From Alteromonas lipotrueae (GTDB taxonomy: Bacteria > Pseudomonadota > Gammaproteobacteria > Enterobacterales > Alteromonadaceae): a stretch of DNA of 64,000 bases. Shown in pieces: positions 18,779-27,667 of this stretch. The stretch spans positions 62,001 through 126,000 of the forward strand of contig NZ_JAESDI010000008.1 of NCBI RefSeq assembly GCF_019249215.1. The letters are read 5' to 3'. Position numbers and translations under genes: made by a program. Under the pieces are notes generated by a model. That model searched no databases and was not told the DNA's origin. It saw only the letters and a program-made list of their open reading frames with translations. Every line of letters begins with the position of its first letter. Within the stretch, counting starts at the first letter, position 1.

Positions 18779-21334
18779 ATGAAATCCCAAACCGTGTCTT
18801 ATAGACAATTGTTCTCTATTTTTATTGCCACTATGTTAATGACGCTGGCATCTTGCTCTGTGTCGAAACATTCTGATCAGGCTAGCTCAGTAAATAACCA
18901 GCTAGGCGCCGCAATTCAATCACATCTTGCTGCGAGCCACGCCAGTAGTGAAAACGAATTATCTACCGCGCTATCAAAAATGAAGGTGTCGAAGGCTTCT
19001 AAAGTAGTCGTTTCACAACACAAAGCCAATATTATTAATCTTTATCGCACAGATACGTTATTGCTAGTTATGCAAAACAAATATCGCGACAATAAACTTG
19101 CAGAAAACTTGGCTAATAACAAGGATACACCTTCAGCTATTTCTACCCTTGTGAGGTTGTTTCCAATTGATGCCTATAGAATTCTGACATACGTTACCGA
19201 AAACAGTTTAATAAACGAAGATACACTCTTAGCAATCGCTGTTGAAAACAATCTAGACCCAACTATCGTTTTAGAAGCCTCTGCAACAGGAATGGAAAAT
19301 AGCGTTACTCCGCTTATACACTCAGCGGGAATTGTAATTTACGGTCAAGACGAAGATAACTCAAGTGAAGTAAGATATAGAGAAGTGGGCGATAGCACAT
19401 GGCTTCCAGCCTTAGAGCTTGCATGGGAGCCCATATATGGCGCACTCTCTGGTAGCATTGTTCATTTGAATGCCGATACAGCCTATGAGGTTGAAGTTGA
19501 AATAACCGGCTACGAGGGAGATACACAAGAATACTCATTCAATTTTAAAACGCGCCCAAACTCCCCCCCTATTGATCCGAATAAAATATACTACCTTTCA
19601 GAAATATACTCCGGCGGTCAGTTAGACCTAGAAGCGTTAAATATTTATGGTAGTGAAGATGGCTACGCAAAAATAATAGGAGATGGGCAGACTGTTCAAG
19701 CATCAGATGACGTAGGTTCTGCTATAAACATTGGCTCTCAATCTTATATCGTTTTAGAGAACCTCACTATTGAAGGTGGAAAGCGCTATGGTATTTATGC
19801 AAAAAACACTCATCACATTTGGATTCGAGGGTGCAACATTTCTAAATACGGCCAGCTTCCTGGTTACTATAAAGATAATATAGGATATGTTTCTGAAACT
19901 AGCTCATCGCCCATTAACTATGACTCAGGTATATATTTAGAACGTTCTGGTGTAGCTGTTATTGAAGACTGTGAAATACATAGCCCTAATCACAAGGCTA
20001 ATAATTGGGGAGATGGTCACCCCAAAGGCCCAAATGCAGTACAAGTTTGGGCATATCATCCCGAAGAGAAATACAGAGGCCAAACAATAATAAGAAATAA
20101 TAGGTTCTTCGGAACTGACACTCATCGGTTTAACGATGTGATTGAAGGGCGAAAAAATACAGAATTTACTGGCGGATTCGTAAGAGACTCCGCTATTTAC
20201 GGCAATTATTTAGCCTTCGCAAATGACGATTTACTTGAGATAGATGGAAGCCAAAGAAATGTTCTCGTATATAACAATGAATTAACGAAAGGCTATGCAG
20301 GTATTAGCATTGCACCAAATAGATTAGGCCCAAGTTACCTATTTCACAACTATATTCATGATCTTGGCGACGAAAGGGGCAAAGAATGGACTGCGATTAA
20401 AGCAGGAGGCTTACTATCAAAACCAAGTGGTAAAACTTACATAATAGAAAACTTCATAAATACTGATCGTAATGGGATATCAGGCTCTAGTGTTAGTGGC
20501 GATAAGACGTTCTGGATAGAAGCTAATAACAATATAATAATTAATCGATTACATAATACAGCTGTCGGTTTGGGGATTTATGATATTGAAAAGTATCACT
20601 TATCAAAATTTACGAATAACCTGATTTTTAATACTAAAATAAATCGACCGAATTTAGATGTAGCGGTTGAAAACTTGGTTGAACACCCATTAACCAACGA
20701 TGCTGCATATGTCTCATCAATTGATAATACCCCTACTTTCACCCTGCCTTTACAGAGTGAGTTTATATTACCGAATTTTTCTAGAAGAGAACTTGTTCCA
20801 CAAGCACCTACTGCTGATGAAAATAGCACTAGCGTTTTAAACATAGACTCTCAGCAAGTAACTAAATTCGATAACCAAACAAAATATGGTGAACCTATTG
20901 TCACCAACAACAATAGAATAAAGCTTTCCGGAAACAGCTGGTACAAAATACCAGTAGATATTAATGTAAATTCCGGTACATCTATGTCCTTGAACTATGA
21001 AATAAATGGAAGCGCAGAAATTATTGGCATAGGACTTGAAACAAATAATTCCCTGACAGCATCAAAGGTTCTCAAATTTGCGGGTTCTCAGGAGTTTGGA
21101 AACAATCTAACAAACCTCCTAGATGGTGGTACTAGTGGGAAATTGGAAATTGAACTTAGCAAGTATCATTTAGGAGCTCTACGCTATATAGTATTCATAC
21201 TAGATAACGATAATATAGAGAGAATAAATAATAATAGCTCCGTTACGTTTTCCAATCTGAAAATTACAAATTCAACCGAAAGCGGCACCGTGAATCAAAG
21301 CGAAATACTTGTTCCGATCGGGATACAGAACTAA
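18779..21334 (+). CDS. Modular lipoprotein: FN3-like plus right-handed beta-helix, polysaccharide-lyase-like
   Basis: Predicted outer or inner membrane lipoprotein of 851 residues. Lipobox LASC places the acylated Cys at 26. Order of parts: a helical N-terminal domain to about 180 that resembles the secreted protein at 38999-39577 (shared pattern FP..A..I, ED.LLA, ND/NSV(S/T)PL); an FN3-like strand region about 196-262 (VRYREVGDSTW, LNADTAYEVEVEI); a right-handed parallel beta-helix about 300-620 (ENLTIEGGKRYGIYAKNTHH, DSGIYLERSGVAVIEDCEIH, NDDLLEIDGSQRNVLVYNNEL); and a C-terminal module about 713-830 resembling the 22367-22990 protein (GIGLETNNSLTASKVL, FILDND). Beta-helix proteins near EPS genes are often lyases or epimerases that trim the polymer; catalytic residues were not identified. 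AAAGGA precedes the ATG. Confidence 0.8.
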   Translation: MKSQTVSYRQLFSIFIATMLMTLASCSVSKHSDQASSVNNQLGAAIQSHLAASHASSENELSTALSKMKVSKASKVVVSQHKANIINLYRTDTLLLVMQNKYRDNKLAENLANNKDTPSAISTLVRLFPIDAYRILTYVTENSLINEDTLLAIAVENNLDPTIVLEASATGMENSVTPLIHSAGIVIYGQDEDNSSEVRYREVGDSTWLPALELAWEPIYGALSGSIVHLNADTAYEVEVEITGYEGDTQEYSFNFKTRPNSPPIDPNKIYYLSEIYSGGQLDLEALNIYGSEDGYAKIIGDGQTVQASDDVGSAINIGSQSYIVLENLTIEGGKRYGIYAKNTHHIWIRGCNISKYGQLPGYYKDNIGYVSETSSSPINYDSGIYLERSGVAVIEDCEIHSPNHKANNWGDGHPKGPNAVQVWAYHPEEKYRGQTIIRNNRFFGTDTHRFNDVIEGRKNTEFTGGFVRDSAIYGNYLAFANDDLLEIDGSQRNVLVYNNELTKGYAGISIAPNRLGPSYLFHNYIHDLGDERGKEWTAIKAGGLLSKPSGKTYIIENFINTDRNGISGSSVSGDKTFWIEANNNIIINRLHNTAVGLGIYDIEKYHLSKFTNNLIFNTKINRPNLDVAVENLVEHPLTNDAAYVSSIDNTPTFTLPLQSEFILPNFSRRELVPQAPTADENSTSVLNIDSQQVTKFDNQTKYGEPIVTNNNRIKLSGNSWYKIPVDINVNSGTSMSLNYEINGSAEIIGIGLETNNSLTASKVLKFAGSQEFGNNLTNLLDGGTSGKLEIELSKYHLGALRYIVFILDNDNIERINNNSSVTFSNLKITNSTESGTVNQSEILVPIGIQN

Positions 21335-21379
21335 ATTAAAAATTTCAATTTTAACGAAGTAATTAGGAGTTACACGTAC

Positions 21380-22153
21380 ATGCAAGGTTCTTTGAAAACG
21401 AAGGCTGCAAATTTTTTATCCCGTTACCCGAAAGTCTTCTTTTGCCACATTCCTAAATGCGCAGGCGTATCTTTATCAAATGCTATTCATGCTTCTTTAT
21501 ATCCCAGCTTTTTTAAAGCTACACGCATGTCAAGCAACATCGATCTAGCCGGAAGCAAAGTGAGCTCTGAACTACTTAATATTGATATGACAATCGCTAG
21601 AGAGGTTCAGCTAGCTTTTAGCTTAAATGACAAATATAAAAAGTTTATCACTGGTCATTGCCGTGCAAGGCCTGAATTGGTCGATAGGTTTGGGGAAAGC
21701 TGGAATTTTATTACGATACTTCGAGACCCTAAGAAAAGATTTGTTTCAGAGTTCGTTTACAATAAGTTCAAGGACTCAGATTGGGCAAAACATGACGAAG
21801 AAATCGACGTGTATTTAGATTCTGCATTTGCTAGACACTCTGCTACAACATATGCTCGTTATTTTTCAAAATTCACCGATGCAGATGACATTTTTAAGTA
21901 TGAGGGTGAAGCAATCGAGACCGCGGTCGATAATCTCAAAAATTTCAGCGTCGCTGGAACCTTAGAAAACCTAACAGGTTGGCAGCATAAATTTAACAAT
22001 CATTTCGATACTAAAATAAAAATTGACAATAAAAATTCTAGCCCAAATAAAAGCTTATCTTCAGAACTTTATAAAGACACCAGCGTCATGGAACGAATAA
22101 ACCATCTAAGTAGAATAGACAAAGCTATTTATGAAGCCGTTTCCAAGTTCTAA
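21380..22153 (+). CDS. Sulfotransferase family protein
   Basis: Predicted PAPS-dependent sulfotransferase of 257 residues that would transfer sulfate to a sugar hydroxyl, presumably of the EPS or its lipid-linked repeat unit. The 5'-phosphosulfate loop is FCHIPKCAGVSL (residues 21-32) and the 3'-phosphate-binding motif is TILRDPKKRFVSEF (112-125), the two hallmarks of the Sulfotransfer_2 type. No signal peptide, consistent with a cytoplasmic enzyme using cytosolic PAPS. AGGAG lies 10 bases before the ATG. It follows the beta-helix lipoprotein gene by 45 bases and is probably co-transcribed with it. The acceptor is unknown. Confidence 0.85.
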   Translation: MQGSLKTKAANFLSRYPKVFFCHIPKCAGVSLSNAIHASLYPSFFKATRMSSNIDLAGSKVSSELLNIDMTIAREVQLAFSLNDKYKKFITGHCRARPELVDRFGESWNFITILRDPKKRFVSEFVYNKFKDSDWAKHDEEIDVYLDSAFARHSATTYARYFSKFTDADDIFKYEGEAIETAVDNLKNFSVAGTLENLTGWQHKFNNHFDTKIKIDNKNSSPNKSLSSELYKDTSVMERINHLSRIDKAIYEAVSKF

Positions 22154-22173
22154 ATAAAACAATGTTGTTTCGC

Positions 22174-22208
22174 TTAAAACGCTAGGTGAATATCACTCAG
22201 CGTTTTAA
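22174..22208 (+). terminator. Long imperfect hairpin after the sulfotransferase gene
   Basis: Ten-bp stem TTAAAACGCT / AGCGTTTTAA (22174-22183 and 22199-22208), continued after one mismatch and a wobble pair by GTGA / TCAC around a 3-nt loop. It sits 20 bases after the sulfotransferase stop. The T-tract is short on both strands, so it may be a weak terminator or an mRNA-stabilising structure. Confidence 0.55.
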
Positions 22209-22296
22209 ATTTCGTCGCCGACCTAAATGTCACAGCCTTTAATTCATTATTCCGCTTTCATAATGGCAATAATTAACTAAATACCGATGGAATAAA

Positions 22297-22324
22297 AAAT
22301 GCCTGATTAAATAATCAGGCATTT
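22297..22324 (-). terminator. Strong intrinsic terminator after the 22367 gene
   Basis: Perfect 13-bp stem AAATGCCTGATTA / TAATCAGGCATTT with a 2-nt loop; on the minus strand it is followed by TTTATT. It lies 42 bases downstream of the minus-strand gene and also faces the convergent sulfotransferase gene. Confidence 0.88.
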
Positions 22325-22366
22325 AAGAGATCTAAATGGAAAACCGCCGATGTAGCGGAACAAACA

Positions 22367-22990
22367 CTAGATTTTTCTTCGGCTAACTAAAAGAACCAAA
22401 GATAGAAGAAGTAGACTCCCCGCTGCCGGAGCACTTACTGCAGTTGGACTAGAAGGAACAGAAGACGTTGACTGACATAAGTCACCGGTAGAACACAACT
22501 CTACATCTGTAAAGGTAAGTGAAGTTCCACTCATACTGTCTGCATCCAAAACAAAAACGAACTGGCTGAACGTTCCGGTAATGTAAGAACCAATGTTAAT
22601 CGCTAAATCAACAGCACCATCACCAAATTGATAAACATCTAGATCTGTTACTCTTGATATAGTTGGACCGCCTAACTGAAGTAACGTACTTGCAGTAACT
22701 ACGTTGTCATTGTCTAAACCAAATCCATACCATTCCGCTTCTACACCAGTCGCTTCAACAGTAAAATATAAAACGGTATCACTGGTTATCTCGAAAACAC
22801 CATTGATATAAACCCATAGATTTCCATCTAGACTTAACTCTCTGCCATCAGAACTAACCGTTGGACTACCTGACACTTGTTGATTCGAGAAACCGGATAC
22901 AACATAATCATTAAAATCAATAAAGGCTGCTTGAGCGTTGAGCGATAACGCAGAAATAGCCGAAATGATAACACCTTTTAAAAACTTCAT
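22367..22990 (-). CDS. Secreted single-module protein with PEP-CTERM-like sorting signal
   Basis: Exported 207-residue protein. Signal peptide ends near NAQA-A (residue 21). Residues about 50-165 form a beta-rich module clearly related to the C-terminal module of the 18779 lipoprotein: LDGNLWVYI versus LSGNSWYKI, GFGLDNDNVVTASTLL versus GIGLETNNSLTASKVL, FVFVLDAD versus YIVFILDND, TFTDVEL versus TFSNLKI. The C-terminus VSAPAAGSLLLLSLVLLVSRRKI has the three parts of a PEP-CTERM-type exosortase signal (short motif with SAP in place of PEP, hydrophobic stretch, Arg/Lys tail). AAGGAA precedes the ATG. Likely a cell-surface or matrix carbohydrate-binding protein (inference). It has its own terminator. 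Confidence 0.75.
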   Translation of the reverse strand: MKFLKGVIISAISALSLNAQAAFIDFNDYVVSGFSNQQVSGSPTVSSDGRELSLDGNLWVYINGVFEITSDTVLYFTVEATGVEAEWYGFGLDNDNVVTASTLLQLGGPTISRVTDLDVYQFGDGAVDLAINIGSYITGTFSQFVFVLDADSMSGTSLTFTDVELCSTGDLCQSTSSVPSSPTAVSAPAAGSLLLLSLVLLVSRRKI

Positions 22991-23188
22991 ACCAATTCCT
23001 TAAAATTGACTAATACTCAATATGTCAAACCACTCACCTTTCAATGCAAATACCAGACCAAATTCATAAGACACTGTTTTTATTAGCTAAAAATAAAAAT
23101 ACGTAGTATTCATACTCAGCAACAACTTCAATTGTAAAATTTATTGACACCATTTAGTTTGCTATAAATCTGGTAAGAAACTCCAAAG

Positions 23189-25078
23189 TCATTGTATATT
23201 CATTGCCTCAACCAACATTTTTGCACCTAAAACAGAAGGATGGTCGTCGTCGAAGTAAAGAGGTACACCACCTTTAACCGCATAACAAAATTCGTTGTCA
23301 CAAAAAACATCTTGGCTTTTGACTAAATGAACATTTTTAGGGTAATTAGAATTGTCAAAATGGTTAACAACAAACTGATTACGTTCTAGATACCAATGCT
23401 TATCAGTCCCTACTATTGCATCAAAGCCTTTCTTATCTAAAAGAGCTAAACCGGCTAACTGCGAAATACTTCTTGGTAGCTCAGGTATCGGATAAAAAAC
23501 ATAAACATGCTTTTTATGGTACGCAAGGTCTATTATTAATCGATCCAAATTTTTAATTAATTGAGCCGCACCTTCATTTTCATTTGAGCTGAAGGCCTGA
23601 GGATAGGCACTAGCATCTCCCCCAAAAAGATAAAATGTATGCCTATGGTTTAAAACTACATTTTCAATATTTTTATCCATTAAAATTTGCTTGACGCTTT
23701 CGTTATACCACCTTGCACATTCACTATAATCTTTATTCTGATTATATGAGGGTTCGCAACTTGAAAAACTAAAGTGTCTAAGTCCAACATCACTTAGTTT
23801 CAGCTTTTCAGCTAGTGAATATGCAATCTCGACAGCGTGGCTGTCACCAAGAACTGCCCAGTTTATTTCCCTTCCGTAATATTCACAGGAAGTCGATGGT
23901 TCTTTATAAGAAGCAATATGACAAGTTTCTCGAAATGGGCTTGGTTTTGCGTTGCTATGTATTGCTTGATATGCGGCAGGCGAAAGACTGTAGAATCCAT
24001 TTTGAACGTAAATCATAGAACCCACGAATGCTACGAAAAAAAACATGAGCAATGGCTTCAATTTTACCAACGCTAGTAGACTATTATAGTTTCTATCAAA
24101 TTTGATAGTCTCAATATATCTATAACTCAAGTAACCAAGTGTTATAGATAATATAATCCCAATATATGTATAAATAATACTAAGTGAGAAATAATACACT
24201 AAAACTACAAGTGGCCAATGCCATAGATATATGGAGTAAGACCACAACCCTAATTTCTGTGATAAATAATTATTTGTTAATAAGCTATCTTCTCGCTGTG
24301 AGAGAATTATTAGTATGGCACCCGCCACTGGCAATAACGCAAAGTATCCTGGCCAAGGGTTTTTTTCAGTGACAAATAGATAAGAATATACGATTAACAT
24401 TAAACCTATAAATTCAAGTATTTTTTTTCTTTTTTCGCTTATGGTTAAGGGGCATAAGAAGGCAATGCCCCCTGCCATCATTTCCCAAGCTCTAGTATGT
24501 AATAAAAAATATGAAGCATCAGGCCATTTATATGTAAAGAAGATATTTGTTATAAAGGTAGTTAGTGTTATGAGAATTATTGCAATCTTTATAATTTCAA
24601 ATGAAAAAAACCTTTTTAGGGCTATTAGAACCAGTGGATAAACTAAATAAAACTGCCACTCTACTGAGAGAGACCATGTATGCAATAGCCATTTTTCATG
24701 TGAGTTTACGTCAAAATAGCCAGATTCCCGCCAATAAATATAGTTAGAAATAAAACCAATACTACTAGCAATGTGTTTCCCAAGAGGCTCGTAGTCTAAC
24801 GGTGTTAGGTAATACCAGCCAAAAATGGACAGGGCAACACATAGGATGGCTAATGGTGGAATAATTCTGTTTGCTCTTGAGATGTAAAAATTCAAAACTG
24901 AAAAATTGTTATTTTCCAGACCTTTGAAAATTATTCCTGTCATTAAATAGCCGGATATCACAAAAAAAACATCTACCCCTGCAAACCCTCCAGGAAGCCA
25001 CCCAGGAAGAAAATGGAATAAGACTACCGCAACAACAGCGATTGCCCTTAACCCATTGATATCTTTTCTGAAATTCAA
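23189..25078 (-). CDS. Acyltransferase 3 (OafA/YrhL) with C-terminal SGNH domain
   Basis: Membrane O-acyltransferase of 629 residues that transfers acyl, usually acetyl, groups to surface polysaccharide. N-terminal Acyl_transf_3 domain with about 10-11 membrane segments: RKDINGLRAIAVVAVVLFHF with the conserved His, GGFAGVDVFFVISGYLMTGI, and TWSLSVEWQFYLVYPL. The periplasmic SGNH part has the Ser motif VLGDSHAVEIAYSL and the Asp/His block DDDHPSVLGAKML. The start codon is TTG (an ATG 5 bases upstream is out of frame and hits a stop at once), which may lower translation. Last gene of the long minus-strand EPS operon, 90 bases after the GT2 gene. Confidence 0.92.
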   Translation of the reverse strand: MNFRKDINGLRAIAVVAVVLFHFLPGWLPGGFAGVDVFFVISGYLMTGIIFKGLENNNFSVLNFYISRANRIIPPLAILCVALSIFGWYYLTPLDYEPLGKHIASSIGFISNYIYWRESGYFDVNSHEKWLLHTWSLSVEWQFYLVYPLVLIALKRFFSFEIIKIAIILITLTTFITNIFFTYKWPDASYFLLHTRAWEMMAGGIAFLCPLTISEKRKKILEFIGLMLIVYSYLFVTEKNPWPGYFALLPVAGAILIILSQREDSLLTNNYLSQKLGLWSYSIYLWHWPLVVLVYYFSLSIIYTYIGIILSITLGYLSYRYIETIKFDRNYNSLLALVKLKPLLMFFFVAFVGSMIYVQNGFYSLSPAAYQAIHSNAKPSPFRETCHIASYKEPSTSCEYYGREINWAVLGDSHAVEIAYSLAEKLKLSDVGLRHFSFSSCEPSYNQNKDYSECARWYNESVKQILMDKNIENVVLNHRHTFYLFGGDASAYPQAFSSNENEGAAQLIKNLDRLIIDLAYHKKHVYVFYPIPELPRSISQLAGLALLDKKGFDAIVGTDKHWYLERNQFVVNHFDNSNYPKNVHLVKSQDVFCDNEFCYAVKGGVPLYFDDDHPSVLGAKMLVEAMNIQ

Positions 25079-25168
25079 AACATTTCTCTCAATATAATTA
25101 AATTTAGCTTTTACTTAAAAACCAAAACTGGTCTAACAATTAATAGATAACTATGTATAAATATTTTT

Positions 25169-26149
25169 CTATTGCTTAAGTTTTGCTATTATCTTCGATG
25201 TCCAACGAGACAAGATAGGAACCTTCTCTATACTCAATATTATTTTTGAGATTATAGACTTCATAGTTAATGGTTGATAGGTGGAAAACCGACGGTAAAA
25301 ATCGTTATTTTTGTTGTTGCCACTATTTTGGCCATTGATAATTTTTGATGCAATCATATTTGAAATATTTTTATTAGGGTACATGAAAAGGCCGCCATGG
25401 TGGCCATATAAGTCGATCAAGTCTTTCCCGTAAAGCTTTCGATCTTGGTAACACTGTCTAGCAAATTCCGCCAAATATTTTTGAAGAAATTGTTTAGCTC
25501 CATCCGTCGACACTCCATCTTTCATGAACATACGTCTTTCGTACAGGTACTCCTGAATAATTTCGACTTCACAGTGGTCTATCATCAATAACCATAAATC
25601 AAGGTCCTGAGAAAATTTGAAATATGGTCTGTACCCACCGACTTGATCATAAAGACTTCGACGAAACATTACCTCACCGTGCCCTAGGGGATTTGACCCA
25701 GCCAGAAAGTCATTAGCAGAAATATGACTATTGTTGTAGCCTCTCTTTTTCCTAGCACCATCATTTTTGCCTCCGAAAACGACATTCTCAAAAAGGCAGC
25801 TAACAATCCCGACTTGAGGTTTATTATCCAGTACTTCTACCTGTTTCTTTATGCGAGAAGGCAATGAGACATCGCCTGCTCCTTGAATAGCTATATAAGT
25901 ACCTTGGGAAGCATCTATGGCTGCTCTAATCGCACCAACAAACCCAGTGTTCTTTTGATGAATGACTTTTAAGCGTTCATCATCGAAGTCATCTAAATAA
26001 GCACCTGTTAATGGGTCTGAACTACCATCGTTCACTACAATTACTTCAAATGAATCATAGTCTTGATCAAGTAGCGACTGAATGCACTCTTTCACATATT
26101 CGCTTCTATTGTAGTAAGCTACACATATTGAAACTTTTATTTCATTCAT
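25169..26149 (-). CDS. Glycosyltransferase family 2
   Basis: GT-A fold inverting transferase of 326 residues. Motifs: KVSICVAYYNRSEYVKECI, nucleotide-binding VIVVNDGSSDPLTGAY, and GTYIAIQGAGDVSLPSRI, where the usual DxD is replaced by GAGD; then QDLDLWLLM as the ED-type acceptor region. The altered metal site is worth noting but occurs in other GT2 enzymes. AAGGTGA lies 7-8 bases upstream of the start. Internal gene of the EPS operon, between the flippase and the acyltransferase. Sugar specificity unknown. Confidence 0.88.
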   Translation of the reverse strand: MNEIKVSICVAYYNRSEYVKECIQSLLDQDYDSFEVIVVNDGSSDPLTGAYLDDFDDERLKVIHQKNTGFVGAIRAAIDASQGTYIAIQGAGDVSLPSRIKKQVEVLDNKPQVGIVSCLFENVVFGGKNDGARKKRGYNNSHISANDFLAGSNPLGHGEVMFRRSLYDQVGGYRPYFKFSQDLDLWLLMIDHCEVEIIQEYLYERRMFMKDGVSTDGAKQFLQKYLAEFARQCYQDRKLYGKDLIDLYGHHGGLFMYPNKNISNMIASKIINGQNSGNNKNNDFYRRFSTYQPLTMKSIISKIILSIEKVPILSRWTSKIIAKLKQ

Positions 26150-26185
26150 GGTTTATCACCTTAAACTTATTATAGATTGAAAGCA

Positions 26186-27649
26186 TTATGCTTTACCTTT
26201 CCTGCTCTTCGAAGTGACCCTGAAAAAAGCTTCTTTAATATCCTTACTAAAAACACTAAAAAAGAGCATTGTAATGAAAAATGAAATTAAGAAACTAAAG
26301 ATAGAGAATAACATCGTTAATGAAAGCTTCACCCAAGGTGAATCAAAAAAATCTGAATTTAAAAAACTTCTGAAGACCAGTGAGGTAAACACGAAAATGA
26401 GACAGGAAATAACTGAAGGAACAATATACGATTTAAAGTCGTGATAACCCATATATTTATTTTTTATTAAAAAATAAAACTTATAAATTGAAACCATATT
26501 TATAACAAAAGTCTGAACGATAATATACTCAGTAAATTGCAACTTATAACTGAACAAACCTGCCAGAAAAAATATCGATGTAAATACAACGTTTAACTTA
26601 AATAAAAGTACATTTTTACCTTGAGTAATTAAAACCAGCCCGAAATACCATGACAAGCATTGCGCGACCGCAGTAAAAGAAAGAATTTCAATAATTACAA
26701 TAGCAGGTTCCCATTGCTCACCAAAAATTGGGGTTACGTAAAACTCCGCATAAACCCCTATGGCAATCAATATGGGAGCAACTACAAAAGTAATATAAGA
26801 AATAAATTTGGCAAAAGCTTCACTTTTATCTTCAGACTTTGTTGCATAACTTAGAACTACAGGCCTAAGTGAAGTTAATGATAATTGTTGAACTAATCTT
26901 GTAAATTTACGGGAAATATTGAGAACAGCTAAGCTACCAACCCCATGTATGATACTTACAAATAAATCCATCATTCTCGTTGACCAAAAATTCATTACTT
27001 CTGACACTAAGAGAGGAATCGAGAACCGGTAGCACTCTTTAAAATATGTATAAGAAAATGAAAGACCTGGTTTATACTTAACTATGACTTGTAGAATTAT
27101 AGTATCCACAATTACTTTACTGTACTGATTGATTACTAAAGCCCATGCTCCATAACCATCAAAAGCACAATATACACTTATAACCCCAGCAACTAATGTT
27201 GAGAAAAGGTTTCTGAGTGATAAGCTTTTAAAGTTAAAATTTCTTTGAAGTAAAGCTGTTTGTACTATGTTGAATGAAGAAATAGCGGGTAATAGGAGGA
27301 GTACTTTGAACACATCTTGCATTAGTTCTGACTTGTCGATAAAGAACAAATCCATTACTAAATAAAATAATATTGAAACCAAAATCGATACTGTCACTAC
27401 GGAGAAAGTACACGTATCAATGAATATTTTATTAACTTCTTTTCTAGTTAGGATAAAGTCTTTTACACCGCTACTTATAATCACAGTGATAAATTCTAGA
27501 AAAAGCATTGCAAATGCTACTACACCAAACTCCTCTATGCTCAAAAAGCGAGCAAGCATGATGTATATAATTAATGATACACCACGCTCAATAAATTTGA
27601 CGCCAAGAGTCCATGAAGACGAATTTAGAACCGAACTTTTTTTTTTCAT
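26186..27649 (-). CDS. Wzx-type polysaccharide flippase (MOP superfamily)
   Basis: Integral membrane protein of 487 residues with about 14 hydrophobic segments, expected to move undecaprenyl-linked repeat units across the inner membrane. Family features: N-terminal SSSWTLGVKFIERGVSLIIYIMLARFLSIEEFG and ISSGVKDFILTRKEV, typical of the PST/Wzx group. The gene is clearly AT-rich, like many wzx genes. It starts 18 bases after the upstream glycosyltransferase gene without a strong ribosome site, so translational coupling is likely. It is the only flippase in the window. Confidence 0.9.
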   Translation of the reverse strand: MKKKSSVLNSSSWTLGVKFIERGVSLIIYIMLARFLSIEEFGVVAFAMLFLEFITVIISSGVKDFILTRKEVNKIFIDTCTFSVVTVSILVSILFYLVMDLFFIDKSELMQDVFKVLLLLPAISSFNIVQTALLQRNFNFKSLSLRNLFSTLVAGVISVYCAFDGYGAWALVINQYSKVIVDTIILQVIVKYKPGLSFSYTYFKECYRFSIPLLVSEVMNFWSTRMMDLFVSIIHGVGSLAVLNISRKFTRLVQQLSLTSLRPVVLSYATKSEDKSEAFAKFISYITFVVAPILIAIGVYAEFYVTPIFGEQWEPAIVIIEILSFTAVAQCLSWYFGLVLITQGKNVLLFKLNVVFTSIFFLAGLFSYKLQFTEYIIVQTFVINMVSIYKFYFLIKNKYMGYHDFKSYIVPSVISCLIFVFTSLVFRSFLNSDFFDSPWVKLSLTMLFSIFSFLISFFITMLFFSVFSKDIKEAFFRVTSKSRKGKA

Positions 27650-27667
27650 TAATTTTGTAAGCTCACT

